Assembly: GCF_030268205.1 (NCBI RefSeq)
Contig: NZ_BSQF01000001.1
Span: 1,160,649-1,224,648, forward strand
Direction of reading: 5' to 3'
Length of the DNA stretch: 64,000 nt
Source: Allomuricauda sp. NBRC 101325
GTDB lineage: Bacteria; Bacteroidota; Bacteroidia; Flavobacteriales; Flavobacteriaceae
Under the pieces are notes generated by a model. The model ran no database searches, was not told the origin of the DNA, and saw only the letters and a program-made list of their open reading frames with translations. A program made the translations under genes and the position numbers. Below, piece by piece: positions 35,055 to 44,443 of this stretch. Numbering within the stretch: position 1 is the stretch's first letter; each line of letters starts with the position of its first letter.

Positions 35055-35156
35055 ATGATGAATGGCCCTTCTAAAATGGTAATGATCAATGAAAACCAGT
35101 CATTCATCAATGCAGAATCCTTATTGGTCAAGTTTAACAAGATTCCATACAATTAA
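35055..35156 (+). CDS. Candidate 33-codon ORF upstream of uvrC
   Basis: An open frame of 33 codons from ATG (a second ATG follows directly) that ends 38 bases before uvrC. The peptide is polar with no signal or membrane segment. A 9-bp inverted repeat (TGATGAATG at 35056-35064 with its complement at 35101-35109) spans its first half, so the stretch may be an RNA structure and not a gene. The uvrC -7 box lies after its stop codon. Low confidence. Confidence 0.2.
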   Translation: MMNGPSKMVMINENQSFINAESLLVKFNKIPYN

Positions 35157-35160
35157 ACTT

Positions 35161-35168
35161 TAAATTTG
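35161..35168 (+). promoter_or_regulatory. -7 box for uvrC
   Basis: TAAATTTG, an exact TAnnTTTG box, 26 bases before the uvrC ATG. No good -33 TTG. Confidence 0.4.
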
Positions 35169-35194
35169 GGGAAAAGTCCAGTTAGGTCATTTTT

Positions 35195-36985
35195 ATGTCC
35201 AAATCAACATCTATAAAAGTTCAATTAAGTGCCTTGCCCGATAATCCTGGTGTATATCAATTTTATGATGCCGGGGATAAAATTCTTTACGTGGGGAAAG
35301 CCAAAAATTTAAAGAAGAGGGTTTCTTCTTATTTCAACAAACAGCAGGAATATGGAAAAACTCGGGTGCTGGTCAAAAAAATCAACAGCATAAAACATAT
35401 TGTGGTCCCAACCGAGTCCGATGCATTGTTGTTGGAGAACAATCTTATAAAAAAGTTGAAGCCCCGGTACAATGTGCTACTTAAAGATGACAAGACCTAT
35501 CCATGGATCTGTATTAAAAAAGAGCATTTTCCTCGAGTGTTCTCGACCCGTAAACTCCTAAAGGATGGTTCGGAATATTTTGGACCCTACACCAGCATGA
35601 AAACCGTTCGTACGTTGTTGGAACTGGTAAAAAGCCTATATCCGCTCCGAACTTGTAATTATGATCTTTCCGAAGATAAAATTGAGGCAGGCAAGTATAA
35701 GGTATGTTTGGAGTATCATTTGGGCAATTGTCTGGGGCCATGTGAAGGTTACCAAACTGAAAAGGAATACCACGACCAGATAGAAGATATTCGACAGATC
35801 ATTAAAGGCAACCTAAAGAGCGCATTGCAATCATTTAAAGAACAGATGAAGGCATATGCAGCCGACATGGAGTTTGAAAAGGCACAACGCATCAAGGATA
35901 AAATTGAGGTTTTGGAAAACTACCAGGCGAAATCCACAGTGGTGAACCCTAAGATCAACAATGTGGATGTGTTTACCATTGTTTCGGATGAGACCCATGC
36001 TTATATTAACTTTTTACAACTTTCACACGGCTCCATTGTTCGTTCGCATACCCTCGAAATCAAAAAGAAGTTGGAAGAGACGGATGAGGAACTGCTGCAA
36101 TTGGGTATAACCGAAATTCGGCAACGATTTAACTCAACCTTTAAAGAAGTGTATTTGCCATTCCCCGTTTCAGTTGATGAGGAATTGAAGGTCACCATTC
36201 CAAAATTGGGAGACAAAAAAAGGATTTTGGACCTTTCTGAAAGGAACGCCAGATTTTATCGACAGGACCGATTGAAGCAGATCAAGATTACCGATCCGGA
36301 TCGACATACCAAACGAATCATGGCGCAAATGAAATCGGATTTAAGGTTGTCAGAGGAGCCAAGACATATCGAGTGTTTCGATAATTCCAATATTCAGGGA
36401 AGCAATCCCGTTGCAGCTTGCGTGGTGTTCAAGGATGGAAAACCTTCAAAAAAGGACTACCGCCATTTTAATATTAAAACAGTGGAGGGGCCAGATGATT
36501 TTGCCAGCATGGAAGAAGTGGTGTTCAGGCGTTACAAAAGATTGGTCAGTGAAGGAGAACCACTTCCGCAGCTTATTGTGATCGATGGAGGAAAGGGGCA
36601 ATTATCATCTGCATTAAAAAGTTTGGACTTGCTGGGGCTCCGAGGTAAAATAGCAATTATAGGAATTGCCAAAAGATTAGAAGAAATATATTTTCCAGAA
36701 GATCCAGTGCCACTTTATTTGGACAAACGATCCGAAAGCCTTAAAATCATACAACAATTAAGGAACGAGGCACATCGATTTGGAATTTCCCATCACCGCA
36801 ACAAAAGGAGCAAGGGCGCGATTAATTCAGAATTGGAAAATATAGATGGGATTGGAGAAAAAACGGCAGAGCAATTGTTAAAAAGCTTTAAGTCCGTTAA
36901 GCGAATTAAGGAAGCATCCATCGATAGTCTTGCGGCTTCGGTGGGAATGGCGAAGGCCAAGAAAATATTTAAAACATTTCATTGA
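35195..36985 (+). CDS. uvrC: Excinuclease ABC subunit C
   Basis: A 596-residue nucleotide-excision-repair nuclease that makes both incisions. The N-terminal GIY-YIG domain has NPGVYQFYD and ILYVGKAKNLKKRVSSYF (about residues 16-50). The UVR/UvrB-binding segment is around residue 205-235 (EKAQRIKDKIE), the RNase H-like catalytic part has IECFDNSNIQGSNPVAACVVF and VIDGGKGQLSSA, and a C-terminal helix-hairpin-helix (IDGIGEKTAEQLL) closes it. It overlaps the region just before the patatin gene: the ATG of that gene is 3 bases after its stop. Confidence 0.96.
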   Translation: MSKSTSIKVQLSALPDNPGVYQFYDAGDKILYVGKAKNLKKRVSSYFNKQQEYGKTRVLVKKINSIKHIVVPTESDALLLENNLIKKLKPRYNVLLKDDKTYPWICIKKEHFPRVFSTRKLLKDGSEYFGPYTSMKTVRTLLELVKSLYPLRTCNYDLSEDKIEAGKYKVCLEYHLGNCLGPCEGYQTEKEYHDQIEDIRQIIKGNLKSALQSFKEQMKAYAADMEFEKAQRIKDKIEVLENYQAKSTVVNPKINNVDVFTIVSDETHAYINFLQLSHGSIVRSHTLEIKKKLEETDEELLQLGITEIRQRFNSTFKEVYLPFPVSVDEELKVTIPKLGDKKRILDLSERNARFYRQDRLKQIKITDPDRHTKRIMAQMKSDLRLSEEPRHIECFDNSNIQGSNPVAACVVFKDGKPSKKDYRHFNIKTVEGPDDFASMEEVVFRRYKRLVSEGEPLPQLIVIDGGKGQLSSALKSLDLLGLRGKIAIIGIAKRLEEIYFPEDPVPLYLDKRSESLKIIQQLRNEAHRFGISHHRNKRSKGAINSELENIDGIGEKTAEQLLKSFKSVKRIKEASIDSLAASVGMAKAKKIFKTFH

Positions 36986-36987
36986 GT

Positions 36988-39246
36988 ATGTATCAAAGGA
37001 TCCTGATTAGTACATTTCTTCTTGTTCTGTTCGCTTTTGCGGGTTTTGGACAAGCATTGGATGGGGATAAGCCTCCAAAGGTCGGACTTGTGCTTAGTGG
37101 TGGTGGTGCCAAAGGTTTGGCACATATTGGTGCCTTAAAGGTAATAGAAGAGTCCGGAATCAAAATTGATTATATAGGTGGCACAAGTATGGGTGCCATC
37201 GTAGGAGCGCTATATGCATCGGGTTATTCGGCACATGAACTCGATTCGATTTTTAAGCATACGGATTTTACAGATTTGATCCAAGACAATGTACCCCGAA
37301 GCGCCAAGAATTTTTACGAGAAGGAAAATAGTGAACGATATGCCCTGACCCTGCCATTCAATAATTTCAAGATATCCTTTCCCCAGGCAATATCAGGTGG
37401 ACAAAACATCTACAATATGTTGGTGCAATTGCTTTATCATGTTAAAGATGTAAAGGATTTTAGCAAATTGCCCATTCCCTTTCTTTGTGTGGCCACCAAT
37501 GTGGAAACCGGGGAAGAAATTTTGTTGGACAAAGGGTATTTGCCCGCGGCCATTGTAGCCAGTGGCACATTTCCGTCCCTTTTTGAACCTTCGGAAATAG
37601 ACGACCTGATTTTAATAGATGGGGGTGTAGTGAACAATTACCCCATAGATCAAGTAAAAGAAATGGGGGCCGACATTATCATCGGGGTAGATGTACAGCA
37701 CGATTTGGCCACGAGGGAATCCCTTTCTTCTGCGACCGAGATTTTACTGCAGATCAATAATTATCGTACGGTCAACGATATGAAGGATAAATCCATACGC
37801 ACCGATGTTTATATCCGTCCTCCTATCGATGAGTTTTCGGTTATCGATTTTGAAAAAGGGAACCAGATCATTAAAAAAGGGGAGTTGGCAACACTGGAAA
37901 AACTTAAGGTTTTACAAGAAATTGCCCAACAACAAAATGCACCAAAAACATCCCGAAACAGGATTGTTGAGGTAGATAGTTTAACGATCAATAGAATGAT
38001 CATTGAAGGAAACGACCGTTACACCCGAGGTTACATAAAGGGTAAATTAAGGTTCCCGTTGGCAGAACCCATTGCTTTTGAGGACCTAAAGCAGGGGATC
38101 AATAATCTATCGGCGACAGGTAACTTTAAGGCCATCCGTTACGATTTGGTGTCGAACGGTTTGGGTACCGATCTTATTTTGAAGATAAAGGAGAACCCGA
38201 CCAAAATGTTTGTAAAGGTATCCGCGCACTACGATGACCTATATAAAAGTGCGGCACTGTTCAATATCACCAAGAAGAATTTGTTCATGAAGGATGATGT
38301 AGGTTCCTTCGATTTTATCTTGGGCGATAATATTCGTTATAATATGCACTATTATTTGGATAAGGGTTACTATTGGAGCTTGGGAGTGAACTCTAAGTTG
38401 ACGGACTTTAATTCGGATGTCGATTTTTCCCTAATACGCGGAAATTTTGAAGGATTTTCCGATGCAAGCGTACAACGCATCACCATGGACGTTACCGATC
38501 TCACAAACCAGATTTACCTTCAAACAGTTTTAAAAGAAGAGTTTGCCTTTACCATTGGGATAGAGCACAAGTTTTTAAATTACAGTACCAGAACCTTGGC
38601 ACAGGATGATGTAGTGACCACCGTTCCATCCGATCAAAAAACCACATTTGAAAGATCGAATTATTACAGTGCGTTTTCCAGAATATTGTTGGATACCTAC
38701 GACGACAAATATTTCCCTAAAAAAGGGTTCTTGTTTGATGGCGACATGCATTTTTATGCCTTCTCATCCGATTACAACGACAACTTTAGTGAATTCGCGA
38801 TAGCAAAGGTCAAGATAGGGGGAGTTCAACCAATTACCCATAATCTAAGTCTGGGAATTGAGGCTTCTGGGGGGGTAAAACTGGGAACATCCGATGTTAC
38901 GTCCTTTGATTTTGTTTTGGGTGGATATGGAAACGATTTCGTAAACAACTTTGTCCCATTCTTGGGCTACGATTTTTTAAGATTGCCAGGGAACAGTTTT
39001 GTGAAGGCAAATATGCGGTTGGATTACAACATAGCGCCAAAAAACCACATTATGTTATCGGCAAATTTTGCCAATGTGGGCGATGATCTTTTTAGATTGG
39101 GCGAATGGTTTGAAGAGCCGACCTATTCTGGCTATGGATTGGGCTATGGATTTGAATCGTTTATCGGACCCATCCAAATTTATTACACGTGGTCCCCCGA
39201 AAATGACAACAATCATTTTTTCTTTAGTGTTGGGTACTGGTTTTGA
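36988..39246 (+). CDS. Patatin-like phospholipase with POTRA and outer-membrane barrel
   Basis: A 752-residue protein with a signal peptide (cleaved near GFGQ). The patatin domain has the oxyanion loop LSGGGAKGLAHIGALK (about residues 36-51), the nucleophile motif GTSMGAIVGALY (Ser near 66) and the Asp dyad DGGVVNNYP (near 211). After a linker there is a POTRA-like domain (INRMIIEGNDRYTRGYIKGKL) and a BamA/Omp85-type 16-strand barrel with a closing FFFSVGYWF. The architecture matches PlpD-type type V secretion proteins. ATG at 36988 is preferred to the TTG at 36982 inside uvrC. Confidence 0.93.
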   Translation: MYQRILISTFLLVLFAFAGFGQALDGDKPPKVGLVLSGGGAKGLAHIGALKVIEESGIKIDYIGGTSMGAIVGALYASGYSAHELDSIFKHTDFTDLIQDNVPRSAKNFYEKENSERYALTLPFNNFKISFPQAISGGQNIYNMLVQLLYHVKDVKDFSKLPIPFLCVATNVETGEEILLDKGYLPAAIVASGTFPSLFEPSEIDDLILIDGGVVNNYPIDQVKEMGADIIIGVDVQHDLATRESLSSATEILLQINNYRTVNDMKDKSIRTDVYIRPPIDEFSVIDFEKGNQIIKKGELATLEKLKVLQEIAQQQNAPKTSRNRIVEVDSLTINRMIIEGNDRYTRGYIKGKLRFPLAEPIAFEDLKQGINNLSATGNFKAIRYDLVSNGLGTDLILKIKENPTKMFVKVSAHYDDLYKSAALFNITKKNLFMKDDVGSFDFILGDNIRYNMHYYLDKGYYWSLGVNSKLTDFNSDVDFSLIRGNFEGFSDASVQRITMDVTDLTNQIYLQTVLKEEFAFTIGIEHKFLNYSTRTLAQDDVVTTVPSDQKTTFERSNYYSAFSRILLDTYDDKYFPKKGFLFDGDMHFYAFSSDYNDNFSEFAIAKVKIGGVQPITHNLSLGIEASGGVKLGTSDVTSFDFVLGGYGNDFVNNFVPFLGYDFLRLPGNSFVKANMRLDYNIAPKNHIMLSANFANVGDDLFRLGEWFEEPTYSGYGLGYGFESFIGPIQIYYTWSPENDNNHFFFSVGYWF

Positions 39247-39373
39247 TTTCCAAAAGATCAAACTTCCGTTCAAAACTCTTAATTATTTGTCAAAAAAAAG
39301 GCTAAAAATAGCCAAATACCATGCGGTTAAGTTAAAGTCCGTTAAAAACGAAATTAACAAGAAAACCTTGGCG
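39247..39373. other. Non-coding start of the 39247-39581 gap
   Basis: No gene. A small stem GGCTA-AAAA-TAGCC lies at 39300-39313 without a T-run. The rest of the gap holds the candidate small RNA at 39374-39488 and the leader of the DUF3108 gene. Confidence 0.5.
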
Positions 39374-39381
39374 TATATTTG
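39374..39381 (+). promoter_or_regulatory. -7 box of the candidate small RNA
   Basis: TATATTTG, an exact TAnnTTTG box, with no start codon and no ORF of meaningful size before the terminator at 39459. No -33 TTG. Confidence 0.35.
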
Positions 39382-39440
39382 TACTCAGATAAGGGGTGGT
39401 TCCCTTATAACTTTAAGTATTGGTTTTTCATAATTTAAAG

Positions 39441-39457
39441 TTTGGTTGGTTATTTAG
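39441..39457 (+). other. 17-base element shared with 10008-10024
   Basis: TTTGGTTGGTTATTTAG differs by one base from the element at 10008 and, like it, directly precedes a terminator stem (here by 1 base). Confidence 0.5.
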
Positions 39458-39458
39458 G

Positions 39459-39488
39459 AAAAGCCCAGTTTTAAGACTGGGCTTTTTT
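39459..39488 (+). terminator. Terminator of the candidate small RNA
   Basis: An 11-bp perfect stem (AAAAGCCCAGT with its complement) around TTTAAG, followed by seven T residues in all. A very strong terminator, about 90 bases before the DUF3108 start. Confidence 0.9.
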
Positions 39489-39581
39489 TGTATATAATAT
39501 TTTGGAACAAGAATTGTTAAGTATTTGTAAACAGCATAGCCCCTAAAGCGATTTTACTAATTTTATAACATAAAATTGTAC

Positions 39582-40361
39582 ATGAAAAAGTTTACAATCC
39601 TACTTTTAATGCTTCTGGCTATGCCTTTGCTGGGCCAAGAAAACAGACCTGCGTTCAAGCCGGGCGAATGGCTAAAATTCCGAATCCATTATGGGTTGCT
39701 AAATGCCAGCTACGCCACATTGCACTTAACTTCCGACAATCTTAAAGGCACACCCGTGTACCATGTTGTTGGAGAAGGAAAAACCACTGGTTTTGCCAGT
39801 ATATTTTTTAAGGTGGATGATACTTACGAGAGTTATTTTGATCGTGCGGATGGCAAACCCTACAAGTTTATTCGAAAGATTGATGAAGGGGGTTACACCA
39901 AGGACATGGAGATTGAATTCAACTATGACCGCAAGAATGCGGTGTTGATTGACAATAAAAACAGTACCAAGCAGAATTTTGAAATTCATAATCAAATTCA
40001 GGATTTGATCTCTGCCTCCTATTATCTGCGAAGCAATTATAATCTAGAAGAATTTGTGGACGGCCAATCCATAGATTTGGACCTGTTGTTTGACGATGAT
40101 GGTGTTTTTAGGTTTCAATTGAAATATTTGGGAAAAGAAACCATTCGAACCAAGTTTGGAAAGGTGGAATGTCTTAAATTTAGGCCGTTGGTACAATCAG
40201 GTCGTGTTTTTAAGGAAAAGGAGAGTCTAACACTCTGGGTTTCCAATGATTGGAATAAAATTCCTATCCGAATTAAGGCCGATTTGGCTGTAGGTTCGCT
40301 AAAGGCCGATTTGGATGGCTACAATGGTCTTAGAAACCAGTTTAAAATTATAATGAACTAG
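39582..40361 (+). CDS. DUF3108 family exported protein
   Basis: A 259-residue protein with a signal peptide (cleaved near LLGQ); the ATG at 39582 is preferred to a TTG two codons earlier. The mature part has the DUF3108 pattern of an exported lipocalin-like sheet: FKPGEWLKFRIHYGLLNASYATLHL at the start, SIFFKVDDTYESYFD, and LTLWVSNDWNKIPIRIKADLAVGSLKADL near the end. The function is unknown, with a periplasmic carrier role proposed for the fold. It starts the run DUF3108 - kynA - M23 peptidase - pgi, with short gaps. Confidence 0.88.
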   Translation: MKKFTILLLMLLAMPLLGQENRPAFKPGEWLKFRIHYGLLNASYATLHLTSDNLKGTPVYHVVGEGKTTGFASIFFKVDDTYESYFDRADGKPYKFIRKIDEGGYTKDMEIEFNYDRKNAVLIDNKNSTKQNFEIHNQIQDLISASYYLRSNYNLEEFVDGQSIDLDLLFDDDGVFRFQLKYLGKETIRTKFGKVECLKFRPLVQSGRVFKEKESLTLWVSNDWNKIPIRIKADLAVGSLKADLDGYNGLRNQFKIIMN

Positions 40362-40372
40362 TACGGGCAGAG

Positions 40373-41347
40373 ATGATAAATGATGCCAAAATTGCATCCC
40401 AGATTAACAAGTTAGAGGAAAAGTACAAAAACTCGGGGCAAGATCTAAGTTCCTACTTGGACGGATTGCTTTACCAACGATATTTAACCTATTGGGACTA
40501 TATCCATTTGGATACCCTGTTGAGCATTCAGGTGCCGCGTACCCATTTCCCCGATGAGGAAATCTTCATCATGTACCATCAGATTACGGAACTGTATTTT
40601 AAACTGATCCTGCACGAACAAAAACAAATTGTTGAGGATAAGTCACAAGACCTTCAATTTTTTATTGAAAAGATCAGACGCATCAACAGTTATTTCAAAG
40701 CGCTTATTTCTTCCTTTAGCATTATGATCAAAGGAATGGAACGGGAGCAGTTCTTACGGTACAGAATGGCATTGTTGCCTGCCAGTGGATTTCAATCCGT
40801 GCAATACAGAATGATAGAATTCTACGCCACGCCATTGGAAAATATGATCCATGTTTCAGAAAGGGAAAATTATTCATCAGAAAATAGCATAGAAGAGCTT
40901 TTTGAACGTATATATTGGAAGCGAGGGGCCACCGATTTGGAAACTGGGGAAAAAACACTTACCCTTAAACAGTTCGAGATTCGGTACACTCCTAGACTGT
41001 TGCGCATAGCAAATCAAACAAAGCACAATACGGTGTACGAAAAATACCTTCAATTGCCCGAAGTATCCAAAAACAGTGAAGAACTGATCAAGGTGCTCAA
41101 GGAAATGGACATTAATGCAAATGTAAACTGGCCCTTGATGCACATGGGTTCAGCATACCGCTATTTGGCCAAGGAAGGAAAAGATGTGTACGCAACAGGG
41201 GGAACGAATTGGAAGGCCTATTTGCCGCCCAATTTTCAGAAAATAATATTTTTCCCAACTTTGTACTCAGAAAATGAGATGGGTACTTGGGGAAAACAGT
41301 GGGTGGACCACATTTTTAATCCAACAAACAAGGAAAACAAGGAATAG
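40373..41347 (+). CDS. kynA: Tryptophan 2,3-dioxygenase
   Basis: A 324-residue heme enzyme that opens the indole ring of tryptophan to N-formylkynurenine, the first step of the kynurenine route. Marks are YHQITELYFKLILHEQ near residue 64 (the heme-facing His region), YRMALLPASGFQSVQYR with the substrate-binding residues, and the C-terminal HMGSAYRYLA with the proximal-His-type segment. It is longer than short bacterial TDO forms by an insert near residues 190-220, usual in Bacteroidota. It lies 12 bases after the DUF3108 gene and 6 before the M23 gene. The 3-hydroxyanthranilate dioxygenase of the same pathway is at 1489. Confidence 0.95.
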   Translation: MINDAKIASQINKLEEKYKNSGQDLSSYLDGLLYQRYLTYWDYIHLDTLLSIQVPRTHFPDEEIFIMYHQITELYFKLILHEQKQIVEDKSQDLQFFIEKIRRINSYFKALISSFSIMIKGMEREQFLRYRMALLPASGFQSVQYRMIEFYATPLENMIHVSERENYSSENSIEELFERIYWKRGATDLETGEKTLTLKQFEIRYTPRLLRIANQTKHNTVYEKYLQLPEVSKNSEELIKVLKEMDINANVNWPLMHMGSAYRYLAKEGKDVYATGGTNWKAYLPPNFQKIIFFPTLYSENEMGTWGKQWVDHIFNPTNKENKE

Positions 41348-41353
41348 AGGAAG

Positions 41354-42634
41354 ATGCAGAAATTTATTGGGGCAATTTTGACACTGATGGTTGTATTGGT
41401 GTCATGTAAAGAGACAAAAGAACCATTGGAAGAGGTAGCAACAGTGGAAACTATTGTAAAACCTCCTGTCTTGCATTATGGTTTTAACCTGGAAGACTAT
41501 ACCGTGGTTCATGATACCGTTCGTAGCGGGGACAGCTTTGGGGAGCTAATGCTCAAAAACAAAGTGGACTATCCGAAAATTGCTGCCATTTCAGAAAATT
41601 TCAGGGATACTTTTGATGTCCGTAAAATTCAGGTGGGCAAACCGTATCTAATTCTAAAATCCAAGGATACCTCCGAAGTCGCAGAGGTATTTATCTACCA
41701 AAATGACAGAATCAATTACACGGTGGTTGATCTTCGCGATTCGACCAAAGCGTATAAGAGCAAGAAAAAAGTAAAATTGGTGGAGCGTGAGATTGGTGGT
41801 GTTATCGACCATAGCCTATCCATGTCCATTGATACCTTGGGAGTGGATTACAACCTCACCTTTGCGCTTTCCGATATTTATGCTTGGACCATCGATTTTG
41901 GACGTTTGGACAAAGGAGATAAATTCAAGGTGATATTTGAGGAGCGCTATATCAACGATAGCATTTATGCGGGAATTGGGTCTGTTAAGGCGGCCTACTT
42001 TGAGCATAAAGGAAAAACCATTTATGCCTTTCCATATATTTCAGATGCGACCAACAATATTTTGGAGTATTTTGATCAGGAGGCGAACAATTTGCGAAGC
42101 ACCTTTTTACGGGCACCCGTTAAATTCAAATACCGATTATCGTCTCGCTATAACCTAAAAAGAAGAATTGCGTACTACGGTTACAAAGTAAGGCCCCATA
42201 AAGGGACAGACTTTGCCGCACCGATTGGAACCCCAATTGTTGCCACGGCGGATGGTACTGTGACCGAATCGACCCGCAAAGGAGGAAATGGAAAATATGT
42301 GAAGATCAAACACAACGGAACGTACAGCACCCAGTACCTTCACATGAAGGCCCAAAACGTAAAACGAGGTGATTTTGTACGCCAAGGCGATGTAATTGGT
42401 TGGATTGGAATGACAGGAAATACTGGAGGCCCTCACGTATGCTACCGTTTTTGGAAGAATGGTAGACAAGTAGATCCCTTACAAGAAGAACTTCCGGCAG
42501 CAGAACCAATAGCAGATTCTTTGCGAGCCGATTATATGGCACACATTCAACCTTTGCGAGATCAATTGGATTGTATCGAATTAATTGAAGCTACCCCCGA
42601 ACTTGAAGAAAATCTTATAACCTATAACCCGTAA
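41354..42634 (+). CDS. M23 family peptidase-like lipoprotein
   Basis: A 426-residue lipoprotein (lipobox VLVSC). A long N-terminal part (about residues 45-260) resembles the LysM/OapA-like region of envelope M23 proteins, with [18 protein letters not shown]. The peptidase domain has [20 protein letters not shown] (HxxxD; His near 282), [19 protein letters not shown] and [12 protein letters not shown] (near 360). In canonical M23 the last motif is HLH; here it is HVC, so the zinc-ligand His is a Cys. It is downstream of kynA and overlaps pgi by one base. Lytic or regulatory peptidoglycan role, not certain. Confidence 0.9.
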   Translation: MQKFIGAILTLMVVLVSCKETKEPLEEVATVETIVKPPVLHYGFNLEDYTVVHDTVRSGDSFGELMLKNKVDYPKIAAISENFRDTFDVRKIQVGKPYLILKSKDTSEVAEVFIYQNDRINYTVVDLRDSTKAYKSKKKVKLVEREIGGVIDHSLSMSIDTLGVDYNLTFALSDIYAWTIDFGRLDKGDKFKVIFEERYINDSIYAGIGSVKAAYFEHKGKTIYAFPYISDATNNILEYFDQEANNLRSTFLRAPVKFKYRLSSRYNLKRRIAYYGYKVRPHKGTDFAAPIGTPIVATADGTVTESTRKGGNGKYVKIKHNGTYSTQYLHMKAQNVKRGDFVRQGDVIGWIGMTGNTGGPHVCYRFWKNGRQVDPLQEELPAAEPIADSLRADYMAHIQPLRDQLDCIELIEATPELEENLITYNP

Positions 42635-44271
42635 TGGCATTACCCACAATCAACCCCACAACAACAGAAGCTTGGAAAAAACTTCAGGCCCACTACGAAG
42701 AAACAAAGAACACGCATTTAAGGGAATTGTTTTCCAACGATGAAGAAAGAGGCAAAAAATTCGCTTTGCTCTGGAACGATTTCTATGTGGACTTTTCAAA
42801 AAATAGAATCACTGAAACCACCTTGGACTTGTTGCTGCAATTGGCGCAAGAAGTAGGACTACCTAAAGCCATTGAAGGTTATTTTGGAGGAGACCTTATC
42901 AATCAGACCGAAGGAAGGGCAGTTCTTCATACTGCTTTAAGAGCCGAGAAAGGAGAACAAATCTTTGTTGATGGTGTTAACATTGTGGATGAGGTTTTTG
43001 AGGTAAAAGCAAAGATCAAATCGTTTACCGAAGCTGTTATTTCTGGTAAAAAGAAAGGATATACAGGAAAAGCATTTACCGATGTGGTAAATATTGGAAT
43101 CGGTGGTTCCGATCTTGGTCCTGTAATGGTGGCCGAAGCACTTAAGTTTTACAAGAACCACTTAAAAATGCATTTTGTGAGCAATGTGGATGGCGACCAC
43201 GTACATGAGATCATAAAAGATCTAGATCCAGAAACAACCCTGTTTGTGATTGTTTCCAAGACCTTCACTACGCAAGAAACGTTGAGCAATGCCATGACCA
43301 TTAAAAAATGGTTCTTGCAGTCTGCTTCGGATAAAGATATTGCACATCATTTTGCGGCCGTTTCCACCAATTTGGAAAAAATTGATGAATTCGGAATCGC
43401 CAGCGAAAATGTATTCCCAATGTGGGATTGGGTAGGAGGACGTTTTTCATTGTGGAGCGCTGTTGGACTTTCCATTGCGATTTCCATTGGCTACGAAAAT
43501 TTTGACGCCCTTTTGAGTGGTGCCCACGAAATGGATGTGCATTTTAAAGAAGCAAGCTTCGAAGAAAATATTCCAGTGATTTTGGCCTTGATCAGTGTTT
43601 GGTACAATAACTTTTACGGAGCCGAAACCGAAGCTATTATACCTTATACACAATACTTGAGCCGTTTTTCAGCGTATTTACAGCAAGGAATTATGGAAAG
43701 TAACGGTAAAAGTGTGGATAGGGCAGGTAATCGAGTGGGACATGAATCGGGAACCATTATTTGGGGGGAACCTGGGACCAATTCACAGCATGCCTTTTTC
43801 CAATTGATTCATCAAGGCACAAAATTGATCCCCACCGACTTTATCGGATATAAAAAATCCCTTCACGGAGATGTGGACCACCACAATAAATTAATGGCCA
43901 ATTTCTTTGCCCAGACCGAGGCCTTAATGAACGGAAAAACTGCCGATGAGGTACAACAAGAATTGGAAAGTCAAGGAATGTCAGGTGCTGAACTTGAAAA
44001 ACTACTTCCATTTAAAGTATTTGAAGGAAACAAACCTACCAATACTCTTTTAATTGAAAAGTTGACGCCAAAAAGTTTGGGTGCTCTTATTGCAATGTAC
44101 GAGCATAAAATCTTTGTGCAAGGCGTGGTTTGGAACATCTTTAGCTTCGACCAATGGGGCGTTGAGCTCGGAAAACAACTTGCCAAAAATATTTTGGGAG
44201 ACATCGAAAATTCCGAGATTGGTAAACACGATAGCTCCACAATGCAGCTTTTACATTTTTTTAAGGGTTAA
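42634..44271 (+). CDS. pgi: Glucose-6-phosphate isomerase
   Basis: A 545-residue glycolytic enzyme interconverting glucose-6-phosphate and fructose-6-phosphate. Complete signatures are [57 protein letters not shown] (the signature with the catalytic Arg), [21 protein letters not shown] (catalytic Glu and His) and [13 protein letters not shown]. The length is that of the E. coli type. Its ATG overlaps the stop of the M23 gene (TAATG). Confidence 0.97.
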   Translation: MALPTINPTTTEAWKKLQAHYEETKNTHLRELFSNDEERGKKFALLWNDFYVDFSKNRITETTLDLLLQLAQEVGLPKAIEGYFGGDLINQTEGRAVLHTALRAEKGEQIFVDGVNIVDEVFEVKAKIKSFTEAVISGKKKGYTGKAFTDVVNIGIGGSDLGPVMVAEALKFYKNHLKMHFVSNVDGDHVHEIIKDLDPETTLFVIVSKTFTTQETLSNAMTIKKWFLQSASDKDIAHHFAAVSTNLEKIDEFGIASENVFPMWDWVGGRFSLWSAVGLSIAISIGYENFDALLSGAHEMDVHFKEASFEENIPVILALISVWYNNFYGAETEAIIPYTQYLSRFSAYLQQGIMESNGKSVDRAGNRVGHESGTIIWGEPGTNSQHAFFQLIHQGTKLIPTDFIGYKKSLHGDVDHHNKLMANFFAQTEALMNGKTADEVQQELESQGMSGAELEKLLPFKVFEGNKPTNTLLIEKLTPKSLGALIAMYEHKIFVQGVVWNIFSFDQWGVELGKQLAKNILGDIENSEIGKHDSSTMQLLHFFKG

Positions 44272-44443
44272 ATTATCAGGTTGTCATTTCTAGGTAAAAA
44301 GCCTAAGCATTTGTTTGTCAGGGGTTTTTGTTTGTTAATTTAGTGTTAACTATATTAGCGCGATTTTAACTTTTGCTTAATCGCGGTGTGTTGAAAATAC
44401 AGCACATTTGCAGCGCTAATTAAACACTTAAACACTGAATTAA

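Larger units (their letters stand above)
39386..39488 (+). ncRNA. Candidate small RNA of about 100 nt
   Basis: A stand-alone transcription unit is suggested by an exact -7 box (39374-39381), an early perfect hairpin (ATAAGGG with CCCTTAT around GTGGTT, at about 39389-39408), a middle A/T-rich part, the 17-base element at 39441-39457 that recurs at 10008, and a perfect terminator at 39459. The stretch has no long ORF. The start site is estimated as the first bases after the -7 box. A Bacteroidota RNA class called Flavo-1 is known; I cannot tell whether this is a member. No expression evidence is available. Confidence 0.4.

Noticed and set aside
39068-39433. Open frame of 121 codons at the end of the patatin gene
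   Set aside because: Shadow of the patatin barrel, continuing by chance into the non-coding gap.
44403-44410. CACATTTG before the TonB receptor at 44444
   Set aside because: One base off the -7 consensus (C for T at position 1) and no -33 element at the right spacing.
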